Assembly (NCBI RefSeq): GCF_016056375.1 | Contig: NZ_JAEDAE010000002.1 | Location: 62,001 to 126,000 of the forward strand | Direction: 5' to 3' | From: Hymenobacter negativus | GTDB lineage: Bacteria > Bacteroidota > Bacteroidia > Cytophagales > Hymenobacteraceae | Length of the DNA stretch: 64,000 nt | Part shown: positions 34,392-43,796 of the stretch, in pieces | How the letters are laid out: every line of letters begins with the position of its first letter | Position numbering within the stretch: the stretch's first letter is position 1 | Made by a program: the position numbers and the translations under genes | The notes under the pieces: generated by a model | What the model was told of the DNA's origin: nothing | Seen by the model: only the letters and a program-made list of their open reading frames with translations | Databases searched by the model: none

Positions 34392-35525
34392 ATGAAAAAG
34401 CACCTACTCGCAACCTTGCTTGCCCTACCAAGCTTGGCGCAGGCACAAACGCCCTTTACCTGCACGGTGAAAGGCCAACTAGGTAAGTCGATAACGGCCC
34501 CGGCCAAAATTTACCTGTCGCGTGGGTTTGAGATAATCGATTCGGCGGCTGTGAAAAACGGCGTTTTTGAGCTGAAAGGCAAAGGAGAAATTCCGGTCAT
34601 CGGCGACCTGATATTGCGGCGCAACGGCCGTCTGGGCCGCCTGGACGGGCCCATGGGCGACCGGACCCGCATCTACATCGAGCCAGGTATCGTCACGATT
34701 ACTAGTCCCGACTCGCTGGCCCACGCCGTTGCCAAAGGCGGCCCCAATACGAATGATTACGTGCGTCAAGGCGTTTTGCTAGAGCCGATTCTTGCCCGGA
34801 TGCGGGCAGTAGGGAACGAGGAGCGGAAACTGACCGAAGCTCAGCGCCAGGCCCCCGAATTTCGGGCGCAGCAGCAGGCCCGCTACCAAGCCCTGAACGC
34901 GGAAATGGTGCAGGCCAATTATGCTTTTATTAAAGCCAACCCCAACTCTTACGCGAGCCTCGATGCTTTGGTAGGCATGCGCGGCTGGGACACGCCCCAG
35001 TACGCCACTGTTGGCCCGCTGTACGAGTCGATGAGCCCGGCGCTGAAAGCCACGCCGCAGGGCCGCGACTACGGCCGCATGGTGCAGGCCCTGAAGGATG
35101 TTGGCATCGGCCAGCCGGCCCCGGCTATCAGCGAGCGAACTCCCGATGGAAAAACGGTGAGCTTATCTGACTATCGGGGCAAATACGTGTTGGTCGACTT
35201 CTGGGCCAGCTGGTGCGGGCCATGCCGCGCCGAAAGCCCGGCCATGGCCAAGGTATACAACGAGTATAAAAGCCGCAACTTCGCTATTCTGGGCGTGTCG
35301 CTCGACACTGAGAGGAGCCGGGATAAATGGGTGAAAGCCATTGCCGACGACCAGTTGGCCTGGACGCAGGTATCGGAGCTAAAGGGGTTTGACGGGGCTG
35401 CCGCCCAGCGCTACGGCGTGCGCGGCATCCCGCAGAACTTCCTGATTGGCCCCGATGGCAAAATTGTGTCCGTGAACCTACACGGCGCCGAGCTGGGCAA
35501 CACGCTGGCCAAGCTCATAAAATAG
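34392..35525 (+). CDS. TlpA-like thioredoxin-family protein with DUF4369 domain
   Basis: The 377-residue product has a signal peptide (about 1-18), an N-terminal DUF4369-like domain (TCTVKGQLGKSITAPAKIYL to about 120), a helical linker and a C-terminal thioredoxin-like domain with the redox motif WCGPC near 275 and the cis-Pro loop GIPQNFLI. It should act as a periplasmic disulphide reductase or in cytochrome maturation. It lies between the regulator and the kdp genes but has no obvious link to potassium. A 20-bp hairpin follows the gene. Confidence 0.88.
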   Translation: MKKHLLATLLALPSLAQAQTPFTCTVKGQLGKSITAPAKIYLSRGFEIIDSAAVKNGVFELKGKGEIPVIGDLILRRNGRLGRLDGPMGDRTRIYIEPGIVTITSPDSLAHAVAKGGPNTNDYVRQGVLLEPILARMRAVGNEERKLTEAQRQAPEFRAQQQARYQALNAEMVQANYAFIKANPNSYASLDALVGMRGWDTPQYATVGPLYESMSPALKATPQGRDYGRMVQALKDVGIGQPAPAISERTPDGKTVSLSDYRGKYVLVDFWASWCGPCRAESPAMAKVYNEYKSRNFAILGVSLDTERSRDKWVKAIADDQLAWTQVSELKGFDGAAAQRYGVRGIPQNFLIGPDGKIVSVNLHGAELGNTLAKLIK

Positions 35526-35564
35526 CCTGCCGCCGCCGGCCCCCGAGCCACTGCTGAAACTTAG

Positions 35565-35613
35565 GAAACCGGGTTATTCTGACCACCTCACCGGGTCAGA
35601 ATGACCCGGTTTC
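35565..35613. repeat. 20-bp-arm hairpin after the TlpA-like gene
   Basis: GAAACCGGGTTATTCTGACC (35565-35584) faces its reverse complement at 35594-35613 with one mismatch and a 9-nt loop. No T-run follows, so it may act as a transcript 3' stabiliser or terminator-like structure. Confidence 0.75.
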
Positions 35614-35753
35614 TGGCGTTTGGAGCGTTGGTGAAGCGGTGAGTTGAAAATATTATTTTCTGATTGACAATGAGTTGAATGAAAATAATGGCTTGCGAAA
35701 GAGTTCGGACCTGCTTTGGTAATGGGCTGTGCAACCAATCATTCAACCTCAGT

Positions 35754-35849
35754 ATGGCTCCTCTGCTGCTTGTCCCGATTCTGTCCGCCGTCGGCCTCGG
35801 CTGTTTTTGGCTCTTCTACAAATCGGTGGACTTTTTCGACCACATCTAA
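35754..35849 (+). CDS. 31-residue membrane peptide at the head of the kdp operon
   Basis: From ATG at 35754 the frame reads MAPLLLVPILSAVGLGC and continues for a total of 31 codons to a TAA. It has one hydrophobic segment (about 3-21) and a polar FDHI end. The stop precedes the kdpF ATG by 13 nt, so it is probably in the same transcript. KdpF itself is the next ORF, so this is an extra short membrane peptide. No known function; it could be an assembly factor or a leader peptide. Confidence 0.6.
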   Translation: MAPLLLVPILSAVGLGCFWLFYKSVDFFDHI

Positions 35850-35862
35850 CCCCGCCAGCGCC

Positions 35863-35943
35863 ATGATGCTCGCCCTGCTTTTCCTCTCCGTCGCCACGTT
35901 CGCCTACCTGTGCTACGTGCTGCTGAAACCGGAGAAATTTTAA
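35863..35943 (+). CDS. kdpF: Potassium-transporting ATPase small subunit KdpF
   Basis: The 26-residue product has one membrane helix and the characteristic KdpF end YVLLKPEKF. KdpF stabilises the KdpABC complex in the inner membrane. It lies at the expected place before kdpA, with element D between them. It is too short for standard gene finders to report. Confidence 0.85.
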   Translation: MMLALLFLSVATFAYLCYVLLKPEKF

Positions 35944-35946
35944 GTG

Positions 35947-36055
35947 AGGGACTTGGGAGCTTGGGGACTTAGGGTCTTGGATTTTCAACGAAAGCTGCTT
36001 CCAAACCCTGCTCCCTGAGCCTCCAAAAAACCAAGTCCCCAAGCCCCAAGTCCCT
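35947..36055. repeat. Inverted-repeat element D between kdpF and kdpA
   Basis: AGGGACTTGGGAGCTTGGGG (from 35947) returns as a reverse complement near 36033-36055 with a one-base indel. The centre is about 60 bp. It ends 6 nt before the kdpA ATG, so it can fold over the kdpA start region. The sequence is unrelated to families A and B. Confidence 0.8.
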
Positions 36056-36061
36056 ACAGTA

Positions 36062-37762
36062 ATGAACAAAGAACTTCTCGGCCTCCTCGTCGTCTTCGGC
36101 AGTACCATGCTGCTGGCGCTGCCGCTGGGCCGCCACCTGGCCACCGTGTACCGGGGCGACAAGAGCTGGACCGATTTCCTGGCCCCGCTGGAGCGCCTGC
36201 TCTTCCGCGCCGGCGGCATCGACGCCAACCGCGGTATGACCTGGCAGCAGCACCTGGTGGCGCTGCTTACTATCAACCTAGCCTGGTTTGTCTGGGCAAT
36301 GGTGGTGTTTTGCCTGCAAGGCAGCCTGCCGCTCAACCCCGACCACAACCCTAGCATGACGCCCGACCAGGCCTTCAACACGGCCATCTCGTTCCTGGTG
36401 AACTGCAACCTGCAGCACTACTCGGGCGAGTCGGGCGCGACGTACTTCTCGCAGCTGTTCGCCATCACCTTCCTGCAATTCGTGACGGCCGCCACCGGCA
36501 TGGCCGCCTGCGTGGTCGTGTTCAACGCCCTCAAAGAAGGCACCACCGAGAAGCTGGGCAACTTCTACAATTACTTTGTGAAGAGCATCACCCGCGTGCT
36601 GCTACCCATTGCCACCGTGGTGGCGCTGGTGCTGGTGTTTCAGGGCACGCCCATGAACTGGAGCGGCAAGGCCAGCCTCGTGACCGTGCAGGGCGACTCC
36701 GTGAGCGTGAGCCGCGGGCCGGCCGCCGCCATGATTGCCATCAAGGAGCTGGGCACCAACGGGGGCGGCTTCTTCGGGGCCAACTCGGCCCACCCGCTCG
36801 AAAACCCCACCTACCTGACCAACGCGGTGGAAAACTTCGCGCTGGTGCTCATTCCGCTGGCCATGGTGTTTGCCTTTGGCTACTACCTGAAGCGGCCCCG
36901 CCTATCCTATATGGTGCTGGGCGTGATGACGGTAGGCTTCATGATGCTGCTGGCGCCCACGGTGTATTACGAGATGCACGGCAACCCTGCCATCGCCCAG
37001 ATGGGCGCTGACCAGCGCCTGGGCGCGATGGAAGGCAAGGAAGTGCGCTTCGGCGCGGCGGCCTCGGCCTACTGGGGCATCACCAACACCATCATTTCCT
37101 GCGGCTCGGTGAACTCCATGCACGACTCGCACATGCCCATCTCGTGCATGGCCGAAATGCTGGGCATGATGACCAACGCCTTCTACGGCGGCGTGGGCGT
37201 GGGCTTCCTCAACTTCTTCGTGTTCGTCATCATCGCCGTGTTCATTTCAGGGCTGATGGTGGGACGCACCCCTGAGCTGCTGGGCAAGAAGATTGAGGCG
37301 CGGGAGATGAAAATTGCCATCATCGTGGCCCTGCTGCACCCGCTGCTCATCCTGGCCGGCACCGCCATGTCGGCCCACCTCTACGCCGGCAACCCCACCG
37401 AATACGCCGGCTGGCTGGCCAACCCCGGCTACCACGGCTTCTCCGAAATGTTGTATGAGTTCACGTCCTCGGCCGCCAACAACGGCTCGGGCTTCGAGGG
37501 CCTCGGCGACAACACGCCCTGGTGGAACATCTCGACGGGCATCGTGATGATACTGGCCCGCTACCTGCCCATCATCGGGCCGGTGGCCATAGCGGGGCTG
37601 CTGGCCCGCAAGAAGTTCATCCCCGAAAGCGCCGGCACCCTGCGCGTGGACACCGCCACCTTCGGCGTGATGGTCTTCTTCGTGATTTGGATTATCGCCG
37701 CGCTGGCCTTCTTCCCGGCTCTGGCGCTGGGCCCGCTGGCTGAGCATTTCACGCTGTACTAA
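36062..37762 (+). CDS. kdpA: Potassium-transporting ATPase subunit A
   Basis: The potassium channel-like subunit of the high-affinity KdpFABC uptake system. The 566-residue product has about ten membrane segments and the family's selectivity-filter regions: [15 protein letters not shown] near 118, [19 protein letters not shown] near 232, [15 protein letters not shown] near 345 and [19 protein letters not shown] near 460. The length matches the family. The next gene is kdpB, with element A4 in the 127-bp gap between. Confidence 0.97.
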   Translation: MNKELLGLLVVFGSTMLLALPLGRHLATVYRGDKSWTDFLAPLERLLFRAGGIDANRGMTWQQHLVALLTINLAWFVWAMVVFCLQGSLPLNPDHNPSMTPDQAFNTAISFLVNCNLQHYSGESGATYFSQLFAITFLQFVTAATGMAACVVVFNALKEGTTEKLGNFYNYFVKSITRVLLPIATVVALVLVFQGTPMNWSGKASLVTVQGDSVSVSRGPAAAMIAIKELGTNGGGFFGANSAHPLENPTYLTNAVENFALVLIPLAMVFAFGYYLKRPRLSYMVLGVMTVGFMMLLAPTVYYEMHGNPAIAQMGADQRLGAMEGKEVRFGAAASAYWGITNTIISCGSVNSMHDSHMPISCMAEMLGMMTNAFYGGVGVGFLNFFVFVIIAVFISGLMVGRTPELLGKKIEAREMKIAIIVALLHPLLILAGTAMSAHLYAGNPTEYAGWLANPGYHGFSEMLYEFTSSAANNGSGFEGLGDNTPWWNISTGIVMILARYLPIIGPVAIAGLLARKKFIPESAGTLRVDTATFGVMVFFVIWIIAALAFFPALALGPLAEHFTLY

Positions 37763-37774
37763 AACTCAATCATC

Positions 37775-37880
37775 TGTCATCCTGAGCGCAGCGAAGGACC
37801 TTATCAAGGCTGCCTTTAGCAGAATTACTAACTATTGCGGCGCGGACGTGATAAGGTCCTTCGCTGCGCTCAGGATGACA
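37775..37880. repeat. Palindromic element family A, copy A4
   Basis: Perfect 32-bp arms (37775-37806 and 37849-37880), 42-bp centre. Core TGTCATCCTGAGCGCAGCGA. It lies between kdpA and kdpB and ends 9 nt before the kdpB ATG; CAGGATGACA at its right end puts an AGGA sequence at Shine-Dalgarno distance. Confidence 0.92.
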
Positions 37881-37889
37881 AATCAAGCA

Positions 37890-39935
37890 ATGGCAACCCA
37901 ATCTCAATCCCTCTTCCAACCCGCGCTGGTCCGCGAAGCCGTCGGCCAAGCCTTCGTCAAGCTCGACCCGCGCACGATGTTCCGCAACCCGGTGATGTTC
38001 ACCGTGGAAATCGGCACGGTGGTGATGTTCTTCGTCACCCTCGGGCTGCTGTTCAAGCCCGACGCGGCGCAGGGCAGCTTCGGCTACAACTGCACCGTGT
38101 TTGTGGTGCTGTTCCTGACCCTGCTCTTCGCCAACTTCGCCGAGGCCATTGCCGAAGCACGCGGCAAGGCCCAGGCCGATTCACTGCGCAAAACCCGGCA
38201 GGACACGCCCGCCAACGTGCGCCTCGACAACGGCCAGCTGCAGCAGGTGAGCTCGGCTCAGCTTCAAAAAGGCCAAATTTTCGTGGTCGAAGCCGGGGAA
38301 ATTATTCCTACGGATGGCGAGATTATCGAAGGCTTAGCCACGATTGATGAGTCGGCCATTACCGGCGAGTCGGCGCCCGTCATTCGGGAAGCGGGCGGCG
38401 ATAAATCGTCCGTCACAGGCGGCACGAAGGTGCTGAGTGACCGCATCGTGGTGCAGGTGACCACCGCGCCGGGCGAGTCGTTTCTCGACAAGATGATTGC
38501 GCTGGTGGAAGGCGCTTCGCGGCAGAAAACGCCCAACGAAATTGCCCTCACCATCCTGCTGGCGGGCTTCACGCTGGTGTTCGTGATTGTGTGCGTGACC
38601 TTGCAGCCCTTCGCCGAATACTCGAAAACGCCCATTGCGGTGGCCTCGTTTATCGCGCTGTTCGTGTGCTTGATTCCGACTACCATCGGCGGGCTGCTCT
38701 CGGCCATCGGCATCGCGGGCATGGACCGGGCGCTGCGGGCCAACGTCATCACCAAGAGCGGCAAAGCCGTGGAAACGGCCGGCGATGTGGACGTGCTGCT
38801 GCTCGACAAAACCGGCACCATTACCATCGGTAACCGCAAGGCCACGCACTTCTGGCCCGCGCCGGGCGTGCCCATGCCACAGTTCGTGGAGGCCGCCACC
38901 ATCAGCTCGCTCACCGATGAAACGCCCGAGGGCAAAAGCATCGTGGAGCTGGCGCGCGACAACAAGGTGGACCCCGCGCAGCTGCAAAGCCGCCTGGCTG
39001 GGGCCGAGCTTATCAAGTTCACGGCCGAAACCCGCAGCAGCGGCGTGACGCTGGACAACGGCACCCGCCTGCGCAAAGGCGCGGCCGACGCCATGCGCCG
39101 CCTGGCCGAAGCCGCCGGCCAAACCTACCCCGGCGAAGTGGCCGAGCGCGTGCAAACCGTGGCTAAGAACGGCGGCACCCCGCTGGTGCTGAGCGAAAAC
39201 GACCGGGTGTTGGGCGTGGTCGAGTTGCAGGATATCATCAAGCCCGGCATCCAGGAGCGGTTTGCGCGCCTGCGGGCCATGGGCATCAAAACGGTGATGG
39301 TGACCGGTGACAACCTGCTCACCGCGAAGTTCATTGCCGAAAAAGCCGGCGTCGACGACTTCATTGCCGAAGCCAAGCCGGAGGACAAGATGCAGTACAT
39401 CCGGGCCGAGCAGCAGCAGGGCAAGCTGGTGGCCATGATGGGCGACGGCACCAACGACGCCCCCGCCCTGGCCCAGGCCGACGTGGGCGTGGCCATGAAC
39501 TCGGGCACCCAGGCCGCCAAGGAAGCCGGCAACATGGTCGACCTCGACAACGACCCCACCAAGCTCATTGAGGTGGTGGAAATCGGCAAGCAGCTGCTGA
39601 TGACGCGCGGCACGCTCACCACGTTCAGCATCGCCAACGACGTGGCCAAGTACTTCGCCATCGTGCCGGCCCTGTTCATGGTGGCCATCCCGGCCTTGGG
39701 CGCGCTCAACATCATGGGGCTGAAGTCGCCGCAGTCGGCAATTCTCTCGGCCGTGATTTTCAACGCCATCATCATCCCGGCCCTGGTGCCGCTGGCGCTG
39801 AAAGGTGTGGCCTACAAACCGGTGGGCGCCTCGGCCCTGTTGCGCCGCAACCTGCTGATTTATGGGTTGGGCGGGGTGGTGGTGCCCTTTATCGGGATTA
39901 AGATTCTTGACTTGCTGGTGGGAATGTTCTTGTAG
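37890..39935 (+). CDS. kdpB: Potassium-transporting ATPase subunit B
   Basis: The P-type ATPase subunit that powers KdpA. The 681-residue product has the phosphorylation motif DKTGT (D306), the actuator motif TGESAPV near 155, the nucleotide-binding [10 protein letters not shown] near 395 and the hinge [20 protein letters not shown] near 515. The ATG at 37890 lies 9 nt past the A4 arm. The gene's last 75 bp are overlapped by an antisense reading frame from the next feature. Confidence 0.97.
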   Translation: MATQSQSLFQPALVREAVGQAFVKLDPRTMFRNPVMFTVEIGTVVMFFVTLGLLFKPDAAQGSFGYNCTVFVVLFLTLLFANFAEAIAEARGKAQADSLRKTRQDTPANVRLDNGQLQQVSSAQLQKGQIFVVEAGEIIPTDGEIIEGLATIDESAITGESAPVIREAGGDKSSVTGGTKVLSDRIVVQVTTAPGESFLDKMIALVEGASRQKTPNEIALTILLAGFTLVFVIVCVTLQPFAEYSKTPIAVASFIALFVCLIPTTIGGLLSAIGIAGMDRALRANVITKSGKAVETAGDVDVLLLDKTGTITIGNRKATHFWPAPGVPMPQFVEAATISSLTDETPEGKSIVELARDNKVDPAQLQSRLAGAELIKFTAETRSSGVTLDNGTRLRKGAADAMRRLAEAAGQTYPGEVAERVQTVAKNGGTPLVLSENDRVLGVVELQDIIKPGIQERFARLRAMGIKTVMVTGDNLLTAKFIAEKAGVDDFIAEAKPEDKMQYIRAEQQQGKLVAMMGDGTNDAPALAQADVGVAMNSGTQAAKEAGNMVDLDNDPTKLIEVVEIGKQLLMTRGTLTTFSIANDVAKYFAIVPALFMVAIPALGALNIMGLKSPQSAILSAVIFNAIIIPALVPLALKGVAYKPVGASALLRRNLLIYGLGGVVVPFIGIKILDLLVGMFL

Positions 39936-40492
39936 AAAACCTCGGTAAATCGAAAATCCCGCGCAATGACGTAGCCGTCGCCGATGAGTAGCAGGTGGTA
40001 GGATGAAGCAACTGGCGTGTCTTCATTGAGGCCGCCGATGCAATAAGTTGAAGCCCCATATTCAGCACAAGCAGCGATAACAGCTTTTGCAATCGTCACC
40101 GGGGCGCTTTCCAACAACATCCCAGACCCGTCAGCCAAGTTCTTGCGAAGCAGATTTTCACCGCCTTTTTCTTTCCCAAATAACACGCAACGCCAGTCAC
40201 GCCATCCCTGGAATCCAGCTTGGATTTGTTCTCGAATCCTGAAAAAAAGCGCCTCCGAGTCTTGTGCCTTTGAATTGATATACACAGTAGCGCTGCGACT
40301 ATTGTAACACAGAAGCAATGGATGCTCTGAGTAAAGGGCAAACTCCCCTCGCACGCCTGGCCTAAGCCGTGCTTCGGCTTTCTCCAAATATTCGACGCGG
40401 TAATGCCGCCCAAGTATCGTGAGCACCGCAAACGTGGTTTGCGCCACCATCACGGTAACCTCTTGATTATTCGGAATCGGGCTTTCGAGCAT
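39860..40492 (-). CDS. Hypothetical protein gene antisense within the kdp operon
   Basis: The 210-residue product is read against the kdp genes and fills the 585 bp between kdpB and kdpC. Its GC content is visibly lower than that of kdp. The sequence is varied and looks folded ([59 protein letters not shown]) but I recognise no family. The last 25 or so codons run into the antisense of kdpB, so the natural end may have been lost at insertion. There is no ribosome-binding cue strong enough to decide the start. It may be an inserted cargo gene. Confidence 0.6.
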   Translation of the reverse strand: MLESPIPNNQEVTVMVAQTTFAVLTILGRHYRVEYLEKAEARLRPGVRGEFALYSEHPLLLCYNSRSATVYINSKAQDSEALFFRIREQIQAGFQGWRDWRCVLFGKEKGGENLLRKNLADGSGMLLESAPVTIAKAVIAACAEYGASTYCIGGLNEDTPVASSYHLLLIGDGYVIARDFRFTEVFYKNIPTSKSRILIPIKGTTTPPNP

Positions 40493-40520
40493 AAACCAAA
40501 ATTACATCTGTAAAAGACCC

Positions 40521-41081
40521 ATGAAAACCCAACTCTTTCCCGCCCTGCGCCTCACCCTCGTCATGCTGGTGCTGTGCTGCGGCCTATACCCGGCCCTCAT
40601 CACTGCCGCCGCGCAACTGGCGCCCGGCCACGGCGAGGGCGTTCAAATCTCGAAAAACGGCCGCGTAGTGGGCTTCGCCAACGTGGGTCAGAAGTTCGAC
40701 AAGCCCGAGTATTTCAATTCGCGTCCCTCGGCCGCCGACTACCACGCCGATGCCAGTTCCGGCTCGAACAAAGGCCCGACCAACCCCGAATACTTGGCCA
40801 CCGTCAAGGCCCGCCTGGATACTTTTTTGCTGCAAAACCCCGGCGTGCGCGCTGCCGACGTGCCGGCCGAGCTGATTACGGCCAGCGGCTCGGGCCTCGA
40901 CCCGCACCTCTCACCGGCCGGGGCACTGGTGCAGGTGCCCCGCGTGGCCGCCGCCCGCAAGCTCGACGTGGCCCGCGTGACGGCGCTAGTGCGCGAGCAC
41001 ACCCAACCCAACCCCATCGGCCCCGACCGCGTGAACGTGCTGAAGCTGAACCTAGCGCTGGACGCACTGGCCGGCAAGTAA
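40521..41081 (+). CDS. kdpC: Potassium-transporting ATPase subunit C
   Basis: The 186-residue product has one N-terminal membrane helix (about 8-28), then GQKFDKPEYFNSRPSAADY near 57 and ASSGSNKGPTNPEY near 78, followed by the DPHLSPAGALVQVPRVA block near 127 and NVLKLNLALD near the end. All are typical KdpC motifs. KdpC links KdpA and KdpB. It is separated from kdpB by 585 bp that hold the antisense gene, so transcript continuity is uncertain. A porin gene follows after 98 bp. Confidence 0.96.
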   Translation: MKTQLFPALRLTLVMLVLCCGLYPALITAAAQLAPGHGEGVQISKNGRVVGFANVGQKFDKPEYFNSRPSAADYHADASSGSNKGPTNPEYLATVKARLDTFLLQNPGVRAADVPAELITASGSGLDPHLSPAGALVQVPRVAAARKLDVARVTALVREHTQPNPIGPDRVNVLKLNLALDALAGK

Positions 41082-41179
41082 TGGCCGAGGTTAACCCCGC
41101 GATATAGTGCGCGTACCGCCTTGGCGGACGCAATTCTTCTCCTATTCTTTTGGCCGAGCTTAGAGCCGGCCAGCCTTCC

Positions 41180-42295
41180 ATGAAAAACCTGCTGATTCCG
41201 GCGCTTGTGGCTTTGAGCACGAGCGCCGCCCTGGCCCAAACGGCCCCCGTTTCCCCCGACCCGGCCCTAGTGGTGCCTGCCCCCGCGCCTGCCCCCATTA
41301 CTACCTACGGCTTCGTGGATGCCTACTACGGCTACGATTTCAACCACGCCAACGGCAACAACCGGCAGGCCTTCCTCTACTCGCACGGCCGCCAGAACGA
41401 ATTCACCATCAACCAGGCCCTCATCGGCCTGCGCTACGACGACGGCAAGGTGCGCGGCGCCCTGGGCCTGCACGCCGGCACCTACGTGAGCGCCAACTAC
41501 GCGGCCGAAGACCCCGTGCTCAAGCACGTGTACGAAGCTTACGCGGGCTTCCGGCCCTTCGCCAAAGCCTGGCTGGACATGGGCATTTTCGGCTCGCACA
41601 TCGGTTTCGAGTCGGCCATTTCGAAAGACAACTGGACGCTGACGCGGTCCGTGATGGCCGAGAATTCGCCCTACTACGAAAGCGGCGCGCGCTTCACCTA
41701 CGAGGTGAGTCCCAAGCTGACCCTGACTGGGCTGGTGCTGAACGGCTGGCAAAACATCCGCGAAACCAACCAGGCCAAAGCCCTCGGTACCCAGATTCAG
41801 TGGAAGCCCTCGGATAAAATCCTTATCAACAGCAGCACCTTCTACGGCAACGAGCAACCCCAGGACTCACTCATTCGCCGCCGCTTCTTCCACGACTTCT
41901 ACCTTACCTATGCCGCTTCCGAGCACACCAGCCTAGCGGTAGTGTTCGACGTGGGCAAGCAGCGCGGCGTGGGCCGCGAGAAGTACGATACCTGGCACAC
42001 GGGGGCAGTTTTCATCAAGCAGAAGATGGCAGATAAGCTCTCGGCCACGCTGCGTGGCGAGTACTATTACGCCGAGCGGGGCATCATCATCCGCAGCATC
42101 ATGCCCCGGGCGCTGGACCAGGATTTCCGGGTAGCCGGCGGCTCGCTCAACCTCGACTATGCTCCGGCCGCCAACGTGCTGTTTCGGGTAGAGGGGCGGT
42201 ATTTGAACGGGATGCGGGGCGTGTTTGCCCGCGCCGATAACGCCGACAACCGCAGCTACGGCAACGTGACGACGAGCCTGGCGCTGTCGTTTTAA
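41180..42295 (+). CDS. Outer-membrane porin of the kdp locus
   Basis: The 371-residue product has a signal peptide (cleavage near ALAQ, 20), a short Pro/Ala linker and a barrel of alternating strands with many Tyr/Phe: ITTYGFVDAYYGYDFNH near 39 and FTINQALIGLRYDDGKVRGA near 75, ending in TTSLALSF with the C-terminal aromatic. It belongs to the family of Bacteroidota porins often placed after kdpC. It may admit potassium or another cation into the periplasm (inference). Confidence 0.85.
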   Translation: MKNLLIPALVALSTSAALAQTAPVSPDPALVVPAPAPAPITTYGFVDAYYGYDFNHANGNNRQAFLYSHGRQNEFTINQALIGLRYDDGKVRGALGLHAGTYVSANYAAEDPVLKHVYEAYAGFRPFAKAWLDMGIFGSHIGFESAISKDNWTLTRSVMAENSPYYESGARFTYEVSPKLTLTGLVLNGWQNIRETNQAKALGTQIQWKPSDKILINSSTFYGNEQPQDSLIRRRFFHDFYLTYAASEHTSLAVVFDVGKQRGVGREKYDTWHTGAVFIKQKMADKLSATLRGEYYYAERGIIIRSIMPRALDQDFRVAGGSLNLDYAPAANVLFRVEGRYLNGMRGVFARADNADNRSYGNVTTSLALSF

Positions 42296-42300
42296 TCTCC

Positions 42301-42462
42301 TGTCATTGCGAGGCCGCAGGCCGTGGCAATCCGTCCTCTCAATGTGACAAGCCCTGAATTGTGATGAAGCCTTTGAAAGCACGCTCGATAAAACTTATCA
42401 CATTGTTAGGTTAGTCGCTAACTAAGAACAGGACGGATTGCTTCGCTGCGCTCGCAATGACA
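42301..42462. repeat. Palindromic element family B, copy B3
   Basis: The left arm begins TGTCATTGCGAGGCC and contains GCAATCCGTCCTCTCAA; the right arm has GGACGGATTGC and ends CTCGCAATGACA. The interior holds ACAAGCCCTGAATTGTGAT, shared with B1 and B4. It lies between the porin and kdpD-like genes and ends 11 nt before the next ATG. Confidence 0.88.
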
Positions 42463-42473
42463 AACCCCAAACC

Positions 42474-43643
42474 ATGAACCCCATGCAGCCCGACCCCCGC
42501 GACCAATCCGCCGAGCGGTTCCTGCGTCTGGTGCAGGCCAAGCGGCGCGGCACGCTCAAGGTGTACCTGGGGCTGGCCGCGGGCGTGGGCAAAACCTTCC
42601 GCCTGCTACAGGAAGCTCACGAGCTGCGCCAGCACGGCGTGGACGTGCTGCTCGGCTACATCGAAACCCACGGCCGCCCCGGTACGGTGGCTGAGGTGCA
42701 GGACCTGCCGCTGCTGCCGCGCAAGCAGCTATTCTACAAAGGGCGGGCGCTGGAGGAGATGGATTTGGACGGCATCGTGCAACGCCGCCCGCAAGTCGTT
42801 GTTGTGGATGAGCTGGCGCATAGCAACGTGCCTGGCTCGCGCCACGAAAAGCGCTGGCAGGATGTAGAATACCTCGTGGCGCAGGGCATTTCGGTGATTA
42901 CGGCCGTAAATGTGCAGCACCTCGAAAGCCTGCACGACCAGGTGCTGCGCATTACGGGCACCGACGTGACCGAGCGCATCCCCGACCAGCTCCTCAAGCA
43001 GGCCGACGAGGTGGTGAACGTGGACCTGACCGTGGGCGAGTTGCGCACCCGCCTGGAGGAAGGCAAAATTTACGACCCCGCCAAGGTGCCCACCGCGCTG
43101 GCTAACTTCTTCCAGGCCGAAAACCTGCTGCAGCTGCGGCGGCTGGCGGTGCGCGAAGTGGCCCAGTTGCTGAGCCGCCAAGTGGAATCCGACGCCGGTG
43201 GCGCGCCCGCCGTGGCCGCGCCGCGCCGCAACGACGACCGCCTGCTGGCTTGCATCAATTCAAACAGCCAGGCTGCCAAAGAAATAATCCGCAAGACCTC
43301 GCGGCTGGCCGACCGGTTTTCGGCCGCTGCCTGGTACGTGCTCTACGTGCAAACCGGCCGCGAAACGGCCGACCGCATTGGTCTGGCCACCCAGCGCCAC
43401 TTGCTCAACAACCTGCAGCTGGCCACCCAGCTAGGTGCTCAGATTCTGCGGGTGAAGGACGACGACGTGGTGGGTACCATTAGTCGGGTGGCACAGGAGA
43501 AAAACGCCACGCTGCTGGTCTGCGGCATCACCCGCGAAAAGGGGCTGTGGGAGCAGCTGAGCCGCCGCGGCGTGACGGCGGATTTGCTCCGCGCGGTGGC
43601 CGATGACGGGCGGGACGTGGACGTGTATTTGGTGACGTATTGA
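42474..43643 (+). CDS. kdpD: KdpD N-terminal sensor (KdpD plus USP domains, no kinase)
   Basis: The 389-residue product has the KdpD N-terminal domain, with Walker-type GLAAGVGKTFRLLQEAHEL near 33, YIETHGRPGTVAEVQDLP near 61, VVVDELAHSNVPGSRHEKRW near 103 and VNVQHLESLHDQVLRITG near 140. A USP-like domain follows (about 250-385, with LLVCGITREKGLWEQLSRRG). It stops before the four membrane helices and histidine-kinase domains of full-length KdpD (about 890 residues in E. coli). The kinase part is supplied by the next gene, which has no KdpD membrane domain. This split is the normal Bacteroidota arrangement rather than a broken gene. Confidence 0.9.
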   Translation: MNPMQPDPRDQSAERFLRLVQAKRRGTLKVYLGLAAGVGKTFRLLQEAHELRQHGVDVLLGYIETHGRPGTVAEVQDLPLLPRKQLFYKGRALEEMDLDGIVQRRPQVVVVDELAHSNVPGSRHEKRWQDVEYLVAQGISVITAVNVQHLESLHDQVLRITGTDVTERIPDQLLKQADEVVNVDLTVGELRTRLEEGKIYDPAKVPTALANFFQAENLLQLRRLAVREVAQLLSRQVESDAGGAPAVAAPRRNDDRLLACINSNSQAAKEIIRKTSRLADRFSAAAWYVLYVQTGRETADRIGLATQRHLLNNLQLATQLGAQILRVKDDDVVGTISRVAQEKNATLLVCGITREKGLWEQLSRRGVTADLLRAVADDGRDVDVYLVTY

Positions 43644-43665
43644 GCCGCGATGAATAAAATCAGAA

Positions 43666-43774
43666 CGTCATGCCGAGCGCAGCCGAGGCATCTCGCGTGC
43701 GCAACGCATCCAATCGGCCCAACGATTTTAATTACTGCCGCACGCGAGATGCCTCGGCTGCGCTCGGCATGACG
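43666..43774. repeat. Palindromic element family A, copy A5
   Basis: Perfect 36-bp arms (43666-43701 and 43739-43774), 37-bp centre. Core CGTCATGCCGAGCGCAGCCG. Between the kdpD-like gene and the kinase gene; ends 22 nt before the kinase ATG. Confidence 0.93.
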
Positions 43775-43796
43775 CCCTTCTAGACCGTTCAACTCC

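Noticed and set aside
35718..35732. Possible sigma-54 promoter before kdp
   Set aside because: GG (35718) and GC (35731) are spaced by 11 nt rather than the strict 10, and flanks do not match TGGCAC/TTGCA. Recorded because the upstream regulator is of the sigma-54 type.
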